A DNA stretch of 5,150 bases, taken from assembly GCA_002309875.1 (NCBI GenBank), contig DBYM01000067.1, positions 1-5,150 on the forward strand, in the 5' to 3' direction. The translations under genes were made by a program, and so were the position numbers. The stretch's first letter is position 1. Each line of letters opens with the position of its first letter. The notes under the pieces were generated by a model, which was not told the DNA's origin, ran no database searches, and worked only from the letters and a program-made list of their open reading frames with translations. The stretch comes from Cyanobacteria bacterium UBA1186. GTDB lineage: Bacteria; Cyanobacteriota; Vampirovibrionia; Gastranaerophilales; Gastranaerophilaceae. Shown here piece by piece: positions 2,658 through 5,150 of this stretch.

Positions 2658-5150
2658 CGAACTTGCTAAAGAAATAGAAAAGACGAGCAAAGAGGTCATT
2701 GAGGCTTTTGCCGAAATAGGAATTTCGGTTAAATCGCACTCAAATACCGTTACGCCCGAACAGATTCGCAAACTCAAAGAGCATTTGGGAATCCTGCCGA
2801 AAAATACTGCCCCCAAAAAAGCGTTTATTGTAAAGAAAGCAAAAAGTGCAAACGAGGAGCCGGAAGTCGTTAAAACGACTCCGAAAGAGCCTCCGAAAGT
2901 CGAAAGAATCGAAAGAGTCCAGAGGGTTGAAAAAGCACCCAAACTCGAGGTTGTCGAAAAACCCGAGGAGAAAAAAGACGAGGTTAAAAAGGCAGAAAAA
3001 CCTGCGGTAAGAATTGAAAGAACAAAGATTGAATATCCCAAAAATCAGTCAAGAATTGAAATAGTCCGCAAAGCACCTCCAAAAGATGCTTCCGGCGGCA
3101 CAAAACGTGAAAATAATCAGGGCGAAAGAGAAGACAGAAAACCATTCAGAAAAGAAGGCGGAGAAAAGAAACTCGTTGAAAGAAGAATAATTCCGCAGGA
3201 AATTTACGAAGGAAAAGGAAACTCAAGACGCAAAGGCGATAACCGCAAGAAAGAGAAGGATTACAACTCCAAACAGGACGAACAGGAGATGATTTCTCTT
3301 GAAAAAGCGGCTGCCCAAAAGCATAAAAAACGTTCCCACAAAGAAGAGGAAAAAGAGGCCGTAACTTCAATTGTCGTTAATCAGCCCATGACAATTCAGG
3401 AATTGGCGGACAAGATTCAGAAAACACCTGCCGAAATCGTCAGATTTCTGATGTTTCAGGGTGTTATGGCAACCGTAAACCAACTTATTGACGTCGAAAC
3501 AATCAAAAAAGTCTGTGCGGAATACGAACTTGAAGTTCTTGACGAAGATATTGACGCATTTATGGAGGAGGAACTCGAGAAGGAAGAAAAACAAAAGGCT
3601 CTTACCGAAGTTGATAAAAAGTTACTCAAAAAACGCGCTCCCGTTGTTTCAATTATGGGACACGTTGACCACGGTAAAACCACACTGCTCGACAGTATCA
3701 GAGCATCAAAGCATAAAATCGTCGCAACCGAAGTCGGCGGAATCACGCAGTCAATCGGTGCTTATACGGTTTATCTCGATAACAAACAGGAAAAGAAAAT
3801 CGTGTTTGTCGATACTCCGGGGCACGAAGCGTTCACCGAAATGCGTGCAAGAGGTGCAAAGGCTACCGATATCGCTATTTTGGTTGTTGCGGCAGATGAC
3901 GGTATAATGCCTCAGACCATTGAAGCAATCAACCACGCAAAAGCGGCCGAAGTTCCGATTATTGTTGCGGTAAACAAGATTGATAAACCGGGCGCAAACC
4001 CCGACAAAGTTTTACAGCAGTTAACCGAACACGGACTCGTTCCCGAGGAATGGGGCGGCGAAACAATCACTGTCAAGGTTTCGGCTTTGATGGGCGAAGG
4101 TATCGACGAACTTTTGGAATATATTCTTCTTGTTGCGGAAGTTCAGGATTTGAAAGCCAATCCCAAAGCAGAGGCTTCGGGTGTCGTTATTGAAGCATAC
4201 CTTGATAAAGGTAAAGGCCCTGTTGCAACGCTTCTCGTTCAGAACGGTACTTTAAGAGCAGGCAACTGCGTTGTTGTAGGTACGGCATGCGGTCGTGTAA
4301 GAGCGCTGCTTTCGGATTCGGGCGAAAGAATTCAGAAGGCCGAGCCTTCTACTCCTGTCGAGATTTTAGGTCTGACGGAAGTTCCTAACGCAGGCGACTA
4401 CTTTGAAGTGGTTAAGAACGAAAAGGAAATGAAGACTATTGTTGATAAGAGGAAAGAAAAAGAACGCAGCAAACGTCTTGACGCAATGCTTCCTGCTCAC
4501 ATGAGGAGAGAATCGGGCGCCGCAGAAGACGACGTTCCGCATCTTAACCTTATTATCAAAGCAAACACTCACGGCTCTGCTGAGGCTGTTTCTCAGGCTA
4601 TCGCTCAGTTTGAGTCCAAAGAAATTGTCACAAAGATTATCCACGTCGGTGTCGGCGATATTTCGGAAGCCGATGTTATGCTCGCTTCCGCATCTAATGC
4701 GCTGATTCTCGGATTTACGGTTAAAGAGGACTCAAATGCCCTTGCCGCTGCCGAAAAAGAAGGCGTAACGATTAAGAAGTACGATATTATCTATCAGGTA
4801 ATCGAAGATATCGAAAACACAATGATTTCACTTCTTACCCCTGAAATCAAAGAAGTTGCGACAGGTCAGGCAGAAATCAGACAGATATTTACGATTGGTA
4901 AAACCCTCAAGATTGCGGGCTGTTACGTTACGGAAGGTAAGATTAACAGAAACGATACCGCAATTATTAAACGTGACGGAGTCGAAATCTTCAAAGGCGC
5001 AGTTGATCAACTTAAACGTTTCAAAGACGATGTCAAAGAAGTTGCTCAGGGCTTTGAATGCGGTATTTCTTTCGTCAAATTCAACGATATTCAGGAAGGT
5101 GATGTAGTTGAATTTATTACGACAAAAGAAGTCGAAAAGACCGAACTCGA
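2638..5150 (+). CDS. infB: Translation initiation factor IF-2 (3' end cut by window edge)
   Basis: IF-2 is the GTPase that places fMet-tRNA in the ribosomal P site and promotes 30S-50S joining. The frame stays open for 837 codons to the edge. A first IF2_N domain (2-50, RVSELAKEI...) is followed by a long Lys/Glu/Arg-rich linker (about 55-240) with a VERIERVQRVEK repeat (88-99), then a second IF2_N domain (about 250-302). The G domain is complete: G1 GHVDHGKT (341-348), G2 GGITQSIGA (367-375), G3 DTPGH (392-396), G4 NKID (446-449), G5 SAL (482-484). Next come the beta-barrel domain II (about 515-610), domain III (about 633-730, with NTHGSAEA where DVQGSVEA is usual) and the C-terminal fMet-tRNA binding domain (about 735-835, ending GFECGISFVKFNDIQEGDVVEF). 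By comparison with the family only a few codons should be missing. It is probably co-transcribed with ylxR and may also use the internal promoter at 2524-2552. Confidence 0.98.
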   Translation, partial: MDNLRVSELAKEIEKTSKEVIEAFAEIGISVKSHSNTVTPEQIRKLKEHLGILPKNTAPKKAFIVKKAKSANEEPEVVKTTPKEPPKVERIERVQRVEKAPKLEVVEKPEEKKDEVKKAEKPAVRIERTKIEYPKNQSRIEIVRKAPPKDASGGTKRENNQGEREDRKPFRKEGGEKKLVERRIIPQEIYEGKGNSRRKGDNRKKEKDYNSKQDEQEMISLEKAAAQKHKKRSHKEEEKEAVTSIVVNQPMTIQELADKIQKTPAEIVRFLMFQGVMATVNQLIDVETIKKVCAEYELEVLDEDIDAFMEEELEKEEKQKALTEVDKKLLKKRAPVVSIMGHVDHGKTTLLDSIRASKHKIVATEVGGITQSIGAYTVYLDNKQEKKIVFVDTPGHEAFTEMRARGAKATDIAILVVAADDGIMPQTIEAINHAKAAEVPIIVAVNKIDKPGANPDKVLQQLTEHGLVPEEWGGETITVKVSALMGEGIDELLEYILLVAEVQDLKANPKAEASGVVIEAYLDKGKGPVATLLVQNGTLRAGNCVVVGTACGRVRALLSDSGERIQKAEPSTPVEILGLTEVPNAGDYFEVVKNEKEMKTIVDKRKEKERSKRLDAMLPAHMRRESGAAEDDVPHLNLIIKANTHGSAEAVSQAIAQFESKEIVTKIIHVGVGDISEADVMLASASNALILGFTVKEDSNALAAAEKEGVTIKKYDIIYQVIEDIENTMISLLTPEIKEVATGQAEIRQIFTIGKTLKIAGCYVTEGKINRNDTAIIKRDGVEIFKGAVDQLKRFKDDVKEVAQGFECGISFVKFNDIQEGDVVEFITTKEVEKTEL

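Noticed and set aside
2631..3041. 136-aa open frame on the - strand, Ser/Phe/Leu-rich
   Set aside because: It lies opposite the IF-2 N-terminal region, and its composition is the expected complement of Lys/Glu-rich codons. No ribosome binding site or family is recognised.
3289..3400. Internal IF-2 start giving a shorter isoform, as in E. coli
   Set aside because: Met codons at residues 218 and 251 have no well-spaced Shine-Dalgarno sequence; the GGAG before residue 218 directly abuts the ATG.
3488..3907. 139-aa + strand frame inside infB
   Set aside because: It is a shifted frame across the IF-2 G domain, which is clearly coding in the main frame. The product is a Ser/Arg/Lys-rich shadow.

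Overview
The window is bacterial chromosome carrying translation genes. In order it holds prfA (peptide chain release factor 1), two small orphan genes of unknown function, ylxR (a small RNA-binding protein) and almost all of infB (initiation factor IF-2), which runs off the right edge a few codons before its expected end. All genes are on the + strand.

The best guess at the source is an uncultured gut bacterium of the Gastranaerophilales / Vampirovibrionia (formerly 'Melainabacteria', the non-photosynthetic relatives of cyanobacteria). The guess rests on codon choice (AT-leaning, AAA- and AGA-rich), on two small orphan proteins that share an N-terminal M-x-V-x-x-[IV]...N-F-G tag, and on intergenic heptamer arrays. 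The tag assignment comes from memory of such proteomes, not from a search, so the taxonomy is moderate to low confidence. The housekeeping proteins only establish Bacteria.

Layout. 1-159: a repeat-rich leader with a perfect hairpin, a heptamer array flanked by a 13-nt direct repeat, and an extended -10 promoter that leads directly into prfA. 160-1242: prfA, with the PxT and GGQ motifs intact. 1243-1299: a short spacer with a -10 box and a strong ribosome binding site. 1300-1734: orphan gene A. 1735-1848: a textbook rho-independent terminator fused to a second extended -10 promoter. 1849-2271: orphan gene B, whose last codons and stop codon lie inside a repeat. 2254-2381: a second copy of the same kind of composite repeat as at the left edge, in the opposite orientation, with a GC-rich hairpin and a G-quadruplex-type motif. 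2406-2657: ylxR. 2638-5150: infB, overlapping ylxR by 20 nt, with a good candidate promoter inside ylxR.

How the genes work together. prfA ends translation at UAA/UAG, IF-2 delivers fMet-tRNA and joins the subunits at initiation, and YlxR commonly sits in the nusA-infB operon. Here ylxR-infB is not directly preceded by nusA, and prfA is not directly followed by prmC. Both usual neighbours are replaced by orphan NFG-tagged genes and repeats, so this junction looks rearranged. The parts most worth a second look are the NFG tag, the inverted pair of composite repeats bracketing prfA and the two orphans, the repeat-derived end of orphan B, and the regulatory structures before ylxR and inside it.
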